A DNA stretch of 64,000 nt from Methylocystis sp. L43 (GTDB taxonomy: Bacteria; Pseudomonadota; Alphaproteobacteria; Rhizobiales; Beijerinckiaceae). Positions 9,234 to 18,989 of the stretch are shown here, in pieces. A program made the translations under genes and the position numbers. Within the stretch, counting starts at the first letter, position 1; each line of letters begins with the position of its first letter. The DNA lies in the NCBI RefSeq assembly GCF_015709525.1, contig NZ_JADNRA010000028.1:1-64000 (forward strand), read 5' to 3'. The notes under the pieces are model-generated. The model was given only the letters and a program-made list of their open reading frames with translations. It did not search any database and was not told the DNA's origin.

Positions 9234-9348
9234 ACGGGCCTTCCCGCGCCGCCGTCTCCGTCATGGTAAGCGGCACAAGATATATTTGGAGACCAGCCTG
9301 CGCTTCGGAAGGTGGGCTTCAGGTTAACTTTCCGCCAAATATGGGCGC

Positions 9349-9738
9349 CTATGCGCCAACGGCGGAGAAAACCAGCGCGCCCTCGTCGCCGAGCGCCCGA
9401 TAAAAGCAGGACTTTCTCCCCGTATGGCACGCTTTGCCGTCGCCGCCGACTTCGACCTCAAGCAGCACGGCGTCCTGATCGCAGTCGACGCGCAGCGAGA
9501 GCACTTTTTGCGTCTGCCCCGAGGTCTCGCCTTTGCGCCAAAGCGCGCCCCGAGACCGCGACCAATAATGGGCGAGACCCGTCTCGATCGTCTTCTCGAG
9601 CGCGAGTTCGTTCATATAGGCGACCATCAGCACTTCGTGCGTCGCCGCCTCAGTGGTGACGCAGACGATGAGGCCGTTCGCGTCGAATTTCGGCGCGAAA
9701 ACGCTCCCCTCCTCCACCTCTCTGGACGCCTGCGACAT
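9349..9738 (-). CDS. hisI: Phosphoribosyl-AMP cyclohydrolase
   Basis: 129 residues; third step of histidine synthesis (opens the purine ring of PR-AMP). The metal-site motifs are visible: DCDQDA at about residues 88-93 and [11 protein letters not shown] at about 106-116. The start is set by TGATG: its ATG shares one base with the folE stop codon, giving translational coupling. The open frame continues upstream to 10077, but that part overlaps folE. The HisE pyrophosphohydrolase part is not fused, which fits alphaproteobacteria. Confidence 0.95.
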   Translation of the reverse strand: MSQASREVEEGSVFAPKFDANGLIVCVTTEAATHEVLMVAYMNELALEKTIETGLAHYWSRSRGALWRKGETSGQTQKVLSLRVDCDQDAVLLEVEVGGDGKACHTGRKSCFYRALGDEGALVFSAVGA

Positions 9739-10367
9739 CACCGCGCCCCGCGCAGGAGCGTGTAGAAATGCGCCTGCTCCGTCGGATCCTCGCGGAATAC
9801 GCCGGAAAACTGCATGGTGACCGTGGACGATCCCTGCTTCATCACGCCGCGCATCGACATGCACATATGTTCCGCCTCGACCATCACGGCGACCCCGCGC
9901 GGCGCGAGCGCTTCGTCGATCGCCGCCGCGATCTGCGCCGTCATCGCCTCCTGAGTCTGGAGGCGGCGGGCAAAAATCTCGACGAGACGGGCGAGCTTCG
10001 ATAGGCCCACAACCCCGCCATTGGGATAATAGGCGATATGCGCCTTGCCGACGAAGGGCACGACGTGGTGCTCGCAATGCGAGGTGAAGGGAATATCGCG
10101 AACGAGCACGAGATCGTTGTAGCCTTCGACCTCCTCGAAGACTTTCGACAGGACCTCATCGGCGCTCTCCCGATAGCCGCTGAAGAACTCTTCATAGGCT
10201 TTGACGACTCGACGCGGGGTGTCCAGCAGTCCCTCGCGGTCCGGATCGTCTCCCGCCCAGCGCAACAGGGTGCGCACGGCGGCTTCGGCTTCATCGCGGG
10301 AGGGGCGTTCGACGGTTTTAACCGTCTCGAGCGAAGAAAAGGGACAGGTCTTAACCACGTCATCCAT
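9738..10367 (-). CDS. folE: GTP cyclohydrolase I
   Basis: 209 residues; makes dihydroneopterin triphosphate from GTP, the first step of folate (and tetrahydromethanopterin-type) pterin synthesis. The zinc ligands C98 and H101 (HCEHHVVPF) and C169 (EHMCMSMRG) have the same spacing as in E. coli (71 residues from first to second cysteine). Its stop codon overlaps the hisI start. It is divergent from the IscU-like gene. Confidence 0.96.
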   Translation of the reverse strand: MDDVVKTCPFSSLETVKTVERPSRDEAEAAVRTLLRWAGDDPDREGLLDTPRRVVKAYEEFFSGYRESADEVLSKVFEEVEGYNDLVLVRDIPFTSHCEHHVVPFVGKAHIAYYPNGGVVGLSKLARLVEIFARRLQTQEAMTAQIAAAIDEALAPRGVAVMVEAEHMCMSMRGVMKQGSSTVTMQFSGVFREDPTEQAHFYTLLRGAR

Positions 10368-10614
10368 GTGGCGCCTCCATATGCTTCAGCGCGCGCCTAT
10401 AAAAGGCGCAGCGGCAGAGAATGCCTCGCGCCAGCGAGGCGGTCCCTCAAATCGTCGCCCTCTCCAGATGGTTCGAGATCATGCGAGAATTCGAGACTAA
10501 CGAGGGCCGCTGACGGCCCCGGCGCGACCCCCCGCTTTCGCGAAGGGGCGCAAAATACTATATAGAGTTTTACCAAGGCGATGGTAAGGCCTTGGCTTGA
10601 ATGCACCGGCGGCG

Positions 10615-11040
10615 ATGCTCAACAACATTTACAATCAACGCATTCTGGAACTTGCCGGAAACATTCCGCGCATCGGCCGGCTGCCGCGCCCCGACGCGAC
10701 CGCCTCGGCCTATTCCAAACTCTGCGGCTCGACGATCACCGTCGATCTGAGGCTGGAAGACGGGAAAGTGGCCGATTATGCGCATGAGCTGAAGGCCTGC
10801 GCGCTCGGCCAGGCGTCGGCCTCGATCATGGCGCGCAATGTGGTTGGCTCCACGCCGCAGGAGCTGCGCGAGGCGCGTGAGGCGCTGCGCCGAATGCTCA
10901 AGGAGAACGGTCCGCCGCCGACCGGCAAATGGGCGGATCTTGCGGTGCTGGAGCCGGTGCGCGACTACAAGGCCCGGCATGGGTCGACCATGCTGGCTTT
11001 TGACGCAGTCGCGGACGCCGTAAAAAAGGCGGAGGCTTGA
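10615..11040 (+). CDS. IscU/NifU-like iron-sulfur scaffold protein
   Basis: 141 residues from the ATG at 10615. A TTG at 10597 adds six residues, and its upstream AAGGCC makes it possible. It resembles IscU-type scaffolds, with cysteines in KLCGST and KACALGQAS. The third scaffold cysteine near the C-terminus is missing: the matching stretch reads KARHGSTM. It may be a carrier or a repair scaffold rather than a classic IscU. The gene is not in an isc or suf operon here. A second iron-sulfur protein gene (nfuA) lies at 43866. Confidence 0.85.
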   Translation: MLNNIYNQRILELAGNIPRIGRLPRPDATASAYSKLCGSTITVDLRLEDGKVADYAHELKACALGQASASIMARNVVGSTPQELREAREALRRMLKENGPPPTGKWADLAVLEPVRDYKARHGSTMLAFDAVADAVKKAEA

Positions 11041-11119
11041 TCGCAGCCCGAAGAGGGCGGAAAAGCTCTCATCCTGTCGCCTCGACACAATCTATAGCCA
11101 CGACAAGGGCCCCGCGCAC

Positions 11120-12370
11120 TTGATCTCACAAGAACGAACGACCGACCGCCTAGGCGTCCTCGGCTGGTGGCGCGCGACACCCCTTTATCTGCGAATCTTA
11201 GGTGCCGTGGCGCTGGGGCTTGTCGTTGGCGTCACGCTTGGCGACCAGGCGGCAGTGCTCGAGACGCCGGCGAAGCTCGTCCTGCGGCTCCTGGGGGCGC
11301 TTGCCCCTCCGCTGATTCTGCTGGCGATTATGCAGGCGCTGATGCGCGCGCATCTTGGCGGGCGGAAGGCCCTGCGGCTGGTGACGCTGCTGTTGACCAA
11401 CACGCTGGTGGCGATCGGCATCGGCCTCCTTGTCGCCAATGTCCTTCAACCCGGTTCATGGTCGAACCCCTCGCCGGCGCACGCGCCCGCCAAAGCCGCA
11501 GCCGGCGCCGATCCTCTCGCGCAATTCCTGGACAGCGTGCCAAGGAGCATCGGCGGGCCATTTTCGGACAATGGCACGGTGATGGGCGTGATCTTCATTG
11601 CGGTGGCGCTGGGCGTCGCGCTGAGAAGCCTGCGGCATCATGAGGTGCGCACCGTCGAAGACCTCGTTCACGTGGCGCTGACCAGCCTGATTACGATTCT
11701 GCACTGGATCATCGATCTGGTGCCGCTGGCCGTGTTCGGCATCGTCGCCAGCATCGTCGGCGTGAAGGGCTTTGCCGATTTTCTCGCTTTAGGGGGCTTC
11801 GTCGTCGCCGTGCTCGCGGCGCTGACGTTGCAAGCCGGCTACTACCTTATTCGCGTGCGTCTAGGTTCCTGGGTGCGTCCGCTCGAACTGCTGCGGGGCG
11901 TGCGCGATGCGCTGGTGATGGCGTTTTCGACCGGCAGCTCCACCGCCACGATGCCAGTGACCTATGCGCGCCTGCGCGAAAATGTCGGGCTTCGGGAGGA
12001 GTCCGCCAGCATGGGCGCGCTCGTGGGCGCGAATTTCAATAATGACGGCACGGCGCTTTATGAAGCCATGTCGGCCTTGTTCGTCGCGCAATTGCTCGGC
12101 ATGCATTTGACGCTCAGCCAGCAGTTCATCGTCGTGGTGACGTCGGTCGTCGCATCCGTCGGCGCGGCCGGCATTCCAGAGGCGGGATTGGTGACGATGA
12201 CCATGGTCTTCAAGGCGGTCGCGTTGCCCACCGACTACATCGCTATGCTTTTCACCGTCGACTGGCTGCTGGACCGCTGCCGGACGGCCATCAATGTCAT
12301 GGGCGACGTGACGGTCAGCTGTCTGCTGGATGGCAAAACGCGCGAGCCGCTGGAGACGCGACCGCCCTGA
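11120..12370 (+). CDS. Dicarboxylate/amino acid:cation symporter (DAACS family)
   Basis: 416 residues, about eight membrane helices plus two re-entrant hairpins. The serine-rich hairpin ([13 protein letters not shown], about residues 270-282) and the substrate motif NNDGTALYE (about 304-312) are diagnostic of the GltP/DctA family. The second hairpin AGIPEAGLV is also present. It imports C4-dicarboxylates or acidic amino acids with Na+ or H+. The start is TTG with no strong ribosome site. Substrate cannot be fixed from sequence. Confidence 0.9.
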   Translation: MISQERTTDRLGVLGWWRATPLYLRILGAVALGLVVGVTLGDQAAVLETPAKLVLRLLGALAPPLILLAIMQALMRAHLGGRKALRLVTLLLTNTLVAIGIGLLVANVLQPGSWSNPSPAHAPAKAAAGADPLAQFLDSVPRSIGGPFSDNGTVMGVIFIAVALGVALRSLRHHEVRTVEDLVHVALTSLITILHWIIDLVPLAVFGIVASIVGVKGFADFLALGGFVVAVLAALTLQAGYYLIRVRLGSWVRPLELLRGVRDALVMAFSTGSSTATMPVTYARLRENVGLREESASMGALVGANFNNDGTALYEAMSALFVAQLLGMHLTLSQQFIVVVTSVVASVGAAGIPEAGLVTMTMVFKAVALPTDYIAMLFTVDWLLDRCRTAINVMGDVTVSCLLDGKTREPLETRPP

Positions 12371-12441
12371 GGCGTCCGAGACGCCGCAAGAGACGCCGCA
12401 AGAGTCTCGCCCCGCCGCCCCTTTCCGCCTACGCTCGCCGC

Positions 12442-12945
12442 ATGACCCCTGCCCCGATTCGCATCCTCGGCATTGATCCCGGCCTGCGCAACACCGGCTG
12501 GGGCGTCATCGAGGCGCAGGGCTCGCGGCTCTCCTTCATCGCCTGCGGGCGCGTGCGCTCCGACGCAAGTCTCAACATGGGCGAGCGGCTTTCGCAGCTG
12601 CATCTGGGGCTGATGGGGGTCATCGCCGACCATGCGCCGCATGAAGCGGCGATCGAGGAGACCTTCGTCAACCGCGATCCGCAGTCGGCCTTGAAACTCG
12701 GACAAGCGCGCGGCGTGGCGCTGACCGCCCCCGCGCTTGCTGGCCTCGTCATCGCCGAATACGCCGCCAATCTCGTCAAGAAGACCGTGGTCGGCGCCGG
12801 CCACGCCGACAAGACGCAAGTGCAGATGATGGTGCGGGTGTTGCTGCCGGCGAGCGGAGCGACGAGCGCCGACGCCGCCGACGCTTTGGCGGTCGCGATC
12901 TGCCACGCCCAGCATCGCGGCGCGAGACTGCGGATTTCGGCATGA
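12442..12945 (+). CDS. ruvC: Holliday junction resolvase RuvC
   Basis: 167 residues; nuclease that cuts Holliday junctions. The first catalytic aspartate is in [12 protein letters not shown], the glutamate in [12 protein letters not shown], and the last two acids in [16 protein letters not shown]. The stop codon overlaps the ruvA start as ATGA. Upstream (12379-12409) is a tandem repeat of AGACGCCGCAAG. Confidence 0.96.
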   Translation: MTPAPIRILGIDPGLRNTGWGVIEAQGSRLSFIACGRVRSDASLNMGERLSQLHLGLMGVIADHAPHEAAIEETFVNRDPQSALKLGQARGVALTAPALAGLVIAEYAANLVKKTVVGAGHADKTQVQMMVRVLLPASGATSADAADALAVAICHAQHRGARLRISA

Positions 12946-13556
12946 TCGGCAAGCTCAAAGGCCTCATCGACAGCTATGGCGAGGACTTTGTGATTCTCGA
13001 CGTTAATGGCGTCGGCTATGTCGTGCACTGTTCGACACGCACGTTGCAGCAGCTGCCGCGCGTCGGCGAAGCCACCGCGCTCGCCATCGAGACGCAGGTG
13101 CGCGAGGATTCGATCAGGCTCTTTGGCTTCGCGACCGAGTCTGAGCGCGACTGGTTCCGCCTTTTGCAGACCGTGCAGGGCGTCGGCGCTAAAGTGGCGC
13201 TGGCGATCCTTTCAATTCTTCCTGCGAACGATCTCGCCTCGGCCATCGCCATGCAGGACAAGGCGAGCGTCTCCCGCGCGCCGGGCGTCGGGCCCAAGCT
13301 CGCCGCGCGCATCGTCGCGGAGATGAAGGACAAGGCGCCCGCCTTCGGCGCCGTCGACCCTGCCCTGGCGCGGCTCTCGGGCGAGGAGCCGGAGGGCGCG
13401 CCGTCGGCGGCGCGCGATGCGATTTCCGCTCTGGTCAATCTCGGCTACGGGCGCCCGCAGGCGGCGGCCGCCGTGGCCGAGAGCCTCAAACAGCTTGGCG
13501 AAGCGGCCGAGGCGAGCGCGCTGATTCGCCGGGGCCTGCGCGAACTCGCGCGCTGA
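12942..13556 (+). CDS. ruvA: Holliday junction branch migration protein RuvA
   Basis: 204 residues; tetrameric junction-binding partner of RuvB. The OB-fold N-domain starts [21 protein letters not shown]. Two helix-hairpin-helix motifs ([16 protein letters not shown] and [16 protein letters not shown]) follow, then the C-terminal RuvB-binding domain. It is coupled to ruvC by a 4-base overlap. The usual partner ruvB does not follow directly, because an antisense gene lies between. Confidence 0.96.
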   Translation: MIGKLKGLIDSYGEDFVILDVNGVGYVVHCSTRTLQQLPRVGEATALAIETQVREDSIRLFGFATESERDWFRLLQTVQGVGAKVALAILSILPANDLASAIAMQDKASVSRAPGVGPKLAARIVAEMKDKAPAFGAVDPALARLSGEEPEGAPSAARDAISALVNLGYGRPQAAAAVAESLKQLGEAAEASALIRRGLRELAR

Positions 13557-13564
13557 GCGCGCGA

Positions 13565-14146
13565 TCAGGCGGCAATCACGTCGCGGTAGATTTCGGCGAG
13601 CGTCGTTTCGAACTCTATCGCCGGGAGGCGCATGGTCGCTTCTATTGCGCCGAGTCGCGGACGTTCAAAGAACCCGCCCTCGACACGGTCGATGACATCG
13701 ACGGCGAGATGGTCGCGCTCGACCAGCACATAATGCTGCAGCGACGGAAGCTTTTGATAGAGCCCCCATTTTTCCCATCTGTCGCGATGGGCGGAGCCTT
13801 TCGACACAACTTCGATGAGCACGACCGGGTCGTCGAGCGAGGTCGCGTCGGGCGAAAGCGGCCCACAACGCACCATAACGTCAGGAAAGCACGCGAGATC
13901 GAGCAGCCGCTGCTTCAGGTAGAACGTCTCATCGAAGGGGCGACAGTCCGACCCGCGCCGCCGAAACTCATTCATTAGCGCGACTGTCAGATTTTGAACG
14001 ATCCGCTTATGCTCCCAGCGTGCGCCAACCATCATGCGCACGACGCGGCCGCCGATCAGCTCCCACTTCTCGTCGGCGGGCTTGTCGGGCAAAAGTTCCT
14101 CGAAATCGTCGAGAGACATATACTCATATTGCGAGGACGGGCGATT
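13565..14146 (-). CDS. Uma2-family putative restriction-like endonuclease
   Basis: 193 residues from a GTG with GGAGCC upstream; an in-frame ATG at 14179 would add 11 residues. The PD-(D/E)XK-like core is visible: FPDVMV for the aspartate and VVLIEVVSKG for the glutamate. The following helix and the LPSLQHYVLVER strand are typical of Uma2. The family is widespread and often laterally moved; function is poorly known. It lies antisense between ruvA and ruvB, only 8 bases from the ruvA stop. Confidence 0.82.
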   Translation of the reverse strand, partial: NRPSSQYEYMSLDDFEELLPDKPADEKWELIGGRVVRMMVGARWEHKRIVQNLTVALMNEFRRRGSDCRPFDETFYLKQRLLDLACFPDVMVRCGPLSPDATSLDDPVVLIEVVSKGSAHRDRWEKWGLYQKLPSLQHYVLVERDHLAVDVIDRVEGGFFERPRLGAIEATMRLPAIEFETTLAEIYRDVIAA

Positions 14147-14196
14147 CACGGCGCGGCTCCGTTTGCCGCATCTTAGCATAGCGCCTGCGCCAGCGC

Positions 14197-15255
14197 ATGG
14201 GAGCCGCCCGCTTGACCACGCCGCCAGCGCGCCTTGTCAGCCCCGAGCAGCGCGACGATGACGCCGACGCGTCGCTGCGTCCGCTGTCGCTTTCGGACTT
14301 TACGGGTCAGGAGGCGGCGCGCGCCAATCTCAAGGTCTTCATCGAGGCCGCCAAGACGCGCGGCGATGCGCTCGATCATGTGCTGCTCGTCGGCCCGCCT
14401 GGGCTGGGCAAGACCACGCTGGCGCAGATCGTCGCGCGCGAGCTTGGCGTCAATTTTCGCTCCACCTCCGGCCCCGTCATCGCCAAGGCCGGCGACCTTG
14501 CGGCGCTGCTCACCAACCTCGAGCCGCGCGACGTGCTGTTCATCGACGAAATTCACCGGCTCAATCCGGCGGTGGAGGAGATCCTTTACCCGGCGATGGA
14601 GGATTTTCAGCTTGACCTGATCATCGGCGAGGGCCCGGCGGCGCGTTCGGTGAAGATCGATCTTGCGAAGTTCACCCTCGTCGGCGCAACGACGCGCGCG
14701 GGTTTGCTGACGACGCCGCTGCGCGATCGCTTCGGCATTCCTGTTCGATTAAATTTCTACACGGCGGAAGAATTGGAGCTGATCGTCAAGCGCGGCGCGC
14801 GCGTGCTGGGGATCGGCGTCGACGGCTCGGGCGCGAAGGAAATCGCCCGGCGTTCGCGCGGCACGCCCCGCATCGCCGGCCGCCTTCTGCGACGCGTGCG
14901 CGACTTCGCCGTAGTGGATGGCGTCGGGTCAATCACCCGCAAACTCGCCGATCACGCACTGTCGCTCCTCGAGGTCGATTCAATAGGCCTCGACGTGATG
15001 GATCGTCGCTATCTCAATCTGGTGGCCGTCAATTTCGGCGGCGGCCCGGTCGGCATCGAGACGATCGCCGCGGCGCTGTCGGAGCCGCGCGACGCGATCG
15101 AGGACATTATCGAGCCGTTTCTTTTGCAGCAGGGTTTCTTGCAGCGCACGCCGCGCGGGCGCTTGCTGACGCCGCACGCCTTCCGCCACCTCGGCCTCGC
15201 CGAGCCGGCGCGTCCCGCGGCGCAGTTCGGATTGTTTGGCGAAGGCGAAGACTAA
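14197..15255 (+). CDS. ruvB: Holliday junction branch migration ATPase RuvB
   Basis: 352 residues; hexameric AAA+ motor that drives branch migration with RuvA. Walker A is GPPGLGKTT, Walker B is FIDEIHR, sensor 1 is VGATTRAG, and the C-terminal winged helix contains [16 protein letters not shown] at 14212 is an alternative start. Because the Uma2 gene intervenes, ruvB probably needs its own promoter within or beyond that antisense gene. Confidence 0.96.
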   Translation: MGAARLTTPPARLVSPEQRDDDADASLRPLSLSDFTGQEAARANLKVFIEAAKTRGDALDHVLLVGPPGLGKTTLAQIVARELGVNFRSTSGPVIAKAGDLAALLTNLEPRDVLFIDEIHRLNPAVEEILYPAMEDFQLDLIIGEGPAARSVKIDLAKFTLVGATTRAGLLTTPLRDRFGIPVRLNFYTAEELELIVKRGARVLGIGVDGSGAKEIARRSRGTPRIAGRLLRRVRDFAVVDGVGSITRKLADHALSLLEVDSIGLDVMDRRYLNLVAVNFGGGPVGIETIAAALSEPRDAIEDIIEPFLLQQGFLQRTPRGRLLTPHAFRHLGLAEPARPAAQFGLFGEGED

Positions 15256-15262
15256 CCAGCGA

Positions 15263-15370
15263 TCACGCGGTGAGCACGAAATAAATCATTGCGCCAAATA
15301 AGAGAACGGCGGCGATCTCGCCGGCATGCTCCAGCGCCTTCAGCGCGCGGCTTAGAAATTTCGAGTTCAT
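15263..15370 (-). CDS. 35-residue single-helix membrane protein
   Basis: The frame runs from ATG at 15370 to TGA at 15263-15265, with GGAG nine bases upstream. The N-terminal half is charged and amphipathic (MNSKFLSRALKALEHAG). A hydrophobic helix (IAAVLLFGAMIYFVL) follows. It lies 90 bases downstream of the persulfide dioxygenase fusion on the same strand. Function unknown; it could be a small inner-membrane subunit. Confidence 0.55.
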   Translation of the reverse strand: MNSKFLSRALKALEHAGEIAAVLLFGAMIYFVLTA

Positions 15371-15460
15371 GATGCACACTCCGTAGAAGCGTACATGGCG
15401 TCTCAAGCTACGCTTTCCAGCTCCTTCGGCGGAGTCAACTCGGTCGAGCCAATGTCCGAC

Positions 15461-16498
15461 TTAGCCTGCGAGCGGACCGCCGGCCTTTATCCAGGCGTCG
15501 AGGCCGCCCTGAATGTGGCGCACCGAAGTTAGTCCCGCTTCCTGCGCGGCCTCGACCGCCATCGCCGAGCGCTCGCCGAAGGCGCAATAAAAGACGATGC
15601 GCTTGCCAGTGGCGACCGCCAATTCATGCAGCAGTCCGCCGTCCCGAATATTCTCGTCGAGTTCGTCGTACGGCATATGCAGCGAGCCGGGAATGACGCC
15701 ATTGACTTCGCGCTCGCGCGTTTCGCGCAGATCGACGAGAGCCGTTGAGGGCTGACCGAGCAGTTCGAGCGCCTCTTGCGGCGTCAACGACCAGCCGCGC
15801 CGCGCGATGTCCTCCTGATGCAATCCGATGTGAATGTTCGCCGGCACCGCGACGTCCATCATTTTCGGATTGGGCAGATGCAGGCTTTCCATCAGCGCGA
15901 CATATTCATCTATGGATTTAACCTGCAAACGCGGATTGAACGCCCGCTCCTCGCCAATCGTGCTGACCGTATCGCCCTTATAGTCGTGCGCAGGATAGAC
16001 AAGCGTCGAATCGGGAAGCTTCAACAGCTTGCCGAAAAGCGACTCGTACTGCGCCCGCGCGTCGCCGTTCTGAAAGTCAGTGCGGCCGGTGCCACGAATC
16101 AACAGCGTGTCGCCGGTGAAAACCCGGTCGGCCATCATAAAGCTGTATGAATCGTCGGTGTGTCCGGGCGTATAGAGAACATCGAGCTCGACGCCCGGAA
16201 TGCGGATGCGCTCGCCTTCGCGGACGCGCATCGACACCACGTCAGCGTTGCTGCGCTCGCCCATCACCGTGATGCAATGCGTGCGGTCGCGCAGCGCGCC
16301 CGATCCGGTGATGTGATCGGCGTGGGTGTGCGTGTCCAAAGACTTGACCAGCCGTACGTCGAGTTCGCGCATCAGCTGCAGATAGCGATCAACCTTGTCG
16401 AGCACCGGATCGATGATCAGCGCCTCCCCGCCGCGATGGCCGGCGAGGAGGTAGCTGTAGGTGCTGGAGACGCTATCGAACAGTTGCCTGAAGATCAT
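15461..16498 (-). CDS. Persulfide dioxygenase-like MBL-fold protein fused to a rhodanese domain
   Basis: 345 residues. Residues 1-235 are an ETHE1/BLH-type metallo-beta-lactamase fold with THTHADHITG, a second histidine in YTPGHTDDS and the aspartate in FTGDTL. Residues about 250-345 are a rhodanese domain with active cysteine in FYCAFGERSA. Together they would oxidise glutathione persulfide and pass sulfane sulfur, detoxifying sulfide. The peroxiredoxin gene 27 bases upstream on the same strand suggests a sulfide/oxidant defence operon (inference). Confidence 0.9.
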   Translation of the reverse strand: MIFRQLFDSVSSTYSYLLAGHRGGEALIIDPVLDKVDRYLQLMRELDVRLVKSLDTHTHADHITGSGALRDRTHCITVMGERSNADVVSMRVREGERIRIPGVELDVLYTPGHTDDSYSFMMADRVFTGDTLLIRGTGRTDFQNGDARAQYESLFGKLLKLPDSTLVYPAHDYKGDTVSTIGEERAFNPRLQVKSIDEYVALMESLHLPNPKMMDVAVPANIHIGLHQEDIARRGWSLTPQEALELLGQPSTALVDLRETREREVNGVIPGSLHMPYDELDENIRDGGLLHELAVATGKRIVFYCAFGERSAMAVEAAQEAGLTSVRHIQGGLDAWIKAGGPLAG

Positions 16499-16525
16499 CG
16501 CCCGCTTTCCTGCGCCTGCCGCGCG

Positions 16526-17185
16526 TCATTTCGGTTGCGGTACAATGCGAAGATAGGGCCGCGGCGCGTTCCAGCCGTCCGGATAGATCTTCTTGGCTTC
16601 CTCGTCGGAGACCGAACCGGCGATGATGACGTCATCGCCCGGCCGCCAGTTCACGGGCGTCGCGACCTTATGTGTCGAAGTTAATTGCAGCGAGTCGATG
16701 ATTCGGAGCACTTCATCGAAGTTGCGGCCGGTCGTCATCGGATAGACCATGATGAGCTTGATCTTCTTGTCGGGCCCGATGACGAAAATATTGCGCACCG
16801 TCTGGTTGTCGGCCGGCGTCCTGACGCTGGCGTCGCCGCCCGCGCTCGCCGGCAACATTCCATAGAGCTTGGAGATGCGCAGGTCCGGGTCGCCGATCAT
16901 CGGATAATTCGGCTTCGCGCCCTGGGTTTCCTCAATGTCGACGGCCCATTTGGCGTGATTGTCGACCGGATCGACGCTCAAACCGATGATCTTGACGTTA
17001 CGTCGCTTAAATTCCGGTTCGAGTTTGGCCATGTAGCCAAGTTCGGTCGTGCAGACCGGCGTGAAGTCCTTGGGATGCGAGAATAGAATGCACCAGGAAT
17101 CGCCAATCCAATCATGAAACTTGATATGTCCTTGCGTCGTGTCGGCTTCGAAATCCGGCGCGGTGTCGCCAATCTGGAAAGACAT
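16526..17185 (-). CDS. 1-Cys peroxiredoxin (Prx6 family)
   Basis: 219 residues; reduces hydroperoxides. The peroxidatic cysteine is C45 in PKDFTPVCTTELG. The length and the long C-terminal domain (PVNWRPGDDVIIAG) are those of Prx6-type enzymes. No classic resolving cysteine is present; C32 in DSWCILF lies beside the active site. It is first in an apparent two- or three-gene operon with the persulfide dioxygenase fusion. Confidence 0.93.
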   Translation of the reverse strand: MSFQIGDTAPDFEADTTQGHIKFHDWIGDSWCILFSHPKDFTPVCTTELGYMAKLEPEFKRRNVKIIGLSVDPVDNHAKWAVDIEETQGAKPNYPMIGDPDLRISKLYGMLPASAGGDASVRTPADNQTVRNIFVIGPDKKIKLIMVYPMTTGRNFDEVLRIIDSLQLTSTHKVATPVNWRPGDDVIIAGSVSDEEAKKIYPDGWNAPRPYLRIVPQPK

Positions 17186-17360
17186 GTGGAAGCTCCTCGG
17201 TTATGGTTGCGACGCGCCTTCGAGCGCGAGCGACGCTCTTCGCCGCCTGAGAGCGTAGGCCTATAAATGCGATTATTTCGCTCAGTATCAAGAACAGCCG
17301 CGTTCAAGCCAATCCCGCCTCTTTGATGAAACTCCAACCTAGCCGCCAGCCGAACGCAGA

Positions 17361-17792
17361 ATGACGACGATCGCGCCATGTCAGTCCCTCTCCATTCGCG
17401 TCTATTACGAGGACACGGATTTTTCCGGACTCGTCTATCACGCCTCCTATCTGCGCTTCATGGAGCGGGCGCGCACAGAGATGTTGCGTTCCCTCGGGCT
17501 CGATCAGAAGGCGCTGCTGGCGGGCGCCGCAGGCGCGCCGATTTTTTTCGTCGTCCGGTCGATGGACGTCGACTTTCAAAAGCCCGCGACAATGGACGAC
17601 CTGCTGACCGTCGAAACCGAGACTCTTGAACTCGGCGGCGCCTCGCTCACGCTTGAGCAGCGGGTTTTGCGGCAGGCGGAAGTGCTTGTCCGCGCCAAAG
17701 TCCGGATCGTGTGCGTCGAAGCCGGCCGCGCGCGCCGCCTGCCGCCCGAGGTGCGCGCGAAATTCGAATGTCATCTGCCAAATTCAGAGTAG
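17361..17792 (+). CDS. ybgC: Acyl-CoA thioesterase YbgC (hotdog fold)
   Basis: 143 residues. The 4-hydroxybenzoyl-CoA thioesterase motif YYEDTDFSGLVYHASYLRF is intact with the catalytic aspartate at D20. In most relatives this gene heads the tol-pal cluster; here it is alone upstream of alr with a 51-base gap. It probably hydrolyses short acyl-CoA or acyl-ACP esters in phospholipid metabolism. Confidence 0.9.
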   Translation: MTTIAPCQSLSIRVYYEDTDFSGLVYHASYLRFMERARTEMLRSLGLDQKALLAGAAGAPIFFVVRSMDVDFQKPATMDDLLTVETETLELGGASLTLEQRVLRQAEVLVRAKVRIVCVEAGRARRLPPEVRAKFECHLPNSE

Positions 17793-17843
17793 AATGCCGT
17801 CGCCATCTGGACGCCGCCTTTTGCGGCCTAAATTGGCGTTGAG

Positions 17844-18983
17844 ATGGGAATCAACGAACCCGCTGCGCGCCTTCGGCCCCGGACCGAGCCTTCGGATCCG
17901 GCGGAGACCGGCGTTCTGATCGTCGACCTCTCCGCCCTCGCCGACAATTGGCGCACGATGGCTCGACTGGCCGGCGGCGCGGAATGCGGCGCGGTGGTGA
18001 AAGCCGACGCTTATGGCTTGGGGCTCGCGCCCGCGATGCGCGCGCTGCTCTCAGCCGGCTGCCGAACCTTTTTCGTGGCCAATGTCGTCGAAGGCGAAGC
18101 GGCCCGGGCCGTCGCCCACGACGCGACCATTTATGTGCTGGACGGGCTCGTGCCCGGCGCGGCGCCGCGGCTCGTCGCCGCCGACCTTATCCCAGCCTTG
18201 GGTTCGCTCGGCGAAATTGACGAATGGGCGGCGACGGGGCGCAAGCCCAAAGCCGCCATCCATTTCGACACGGGGATGAACCGCTTCGGAATTCCGATCA
18301 GCGAGGCGGCGCAGGCGGCCGAGCGTGCGCGCCATATCGCGCCTACGCTGGTGATGAGCCATTTCGTCAGTTCGCAAATGCGCGACGCCCCCTGCAACGC
18401 CCGGCAGATCGAGGCGTTCCTCGACGCCCGCGCGCGCTTCGCCGAGATTCCGGCGTCCATGGCGAATTCCTCGGCCGTCTTCCTGCCGCAGCGCCCGCAT
18501 TTCGATCTCGTTCGTCCCGGTTACGCGCTCTTTGGCGGCAACCCCACGCCTTACGCCGAATGCCCGGTGCGGCCGGTCGCGCGGCTCAGCGCGCGCATTC
18601 TCTCAACGCGCGAGATCGAGCCAGGCGCCTGCGTCGGCTATGACGCGCTGTGGTCGGCGCCAAAGCGGACGCGCATCGCCACGATCGGCGTCGGCTATGC
18701 GGACGGCGTGCCGGTCGGGGCTGCCTCTTGCACGGAAAAGCCCACGGGCGAAGCGCTCGTCGGCGGAGTCCGCTGCCCCTTCATCGGCCGCGTGTCGATG
18801 GATTATGTCGTGCTGGACGTTTCCGAGGCGCCGCGCGAGGCCGCGCAGCGCGGCGAATGGGTCGAACTGCTGGGCGACGGCATTTGCATCGAGGACGCCG
18901 CGGCGCGCGCCGGCACCATCGGCTATGAGATTCTCACACGGCTCGGCGCGCGATTCTCCCGGCGCTACCTCTCGACCGTCTAA
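17844..18983 (+). CDS. alr: Alanine racemase
   Basis: 379 residues; PLP enzyme making D-alanine for peptidoglycan. The PLP lysine is in VVKADAYGLG near residue 53. The second-domain tyrosine is in VGYDALW. The GRVSMDYVVLD segment matches the conserved substrate-site strand. The first 22 residues look like an extension, and the true start could be a little downstream. No regulatory signal is visible. Confidence 0.94.
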   Translation: MGINEPAARLRPRTEPSDPAETGVLIVDLSALADNWRTMARLAGGAECGAVVKADAYGLGLAPAMRALLSAGCRTFFVANVVEGEAARAVAHDATIYVLDGLVPGAAPRLVAADLIPALGSLGEIDEWAATGRKPKAAIHFDTGMNRFGIPISEAAQAAERARHIAPTLVMSHFVSSQMRDAPCNARQIEAFLDARARFAEIPASMANSSAVFLPQRPHFDLVRPGYALFGGNPTPYAECPVRPVARLSARILSTREIEPGACVGYDALWSAPKRTRIATIGVGYADGVPVGAASCTEKPTGEALVGGVRCPFIGRVSMDYVVLDVSEAPREAAQRGEWVELLGDGICIEDAAARAGTIGYEILTRLGARFSRRYLSTV

Positions 18984-18989
18984 GCGTCC

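Noticed and set aside
9739-10077. N-terminal extension of hisI
   Set aside because: The extra part overlaps folE and lacks homology; the ATG at the TGATG junction fits HisI length.
12379-12409. Tandem AGACGCCGCAAG repeat before ruvC as a terminator
   Set aside because: The possible GAGAC/GTCTC stem is only five bases with a long loop and no T-run.
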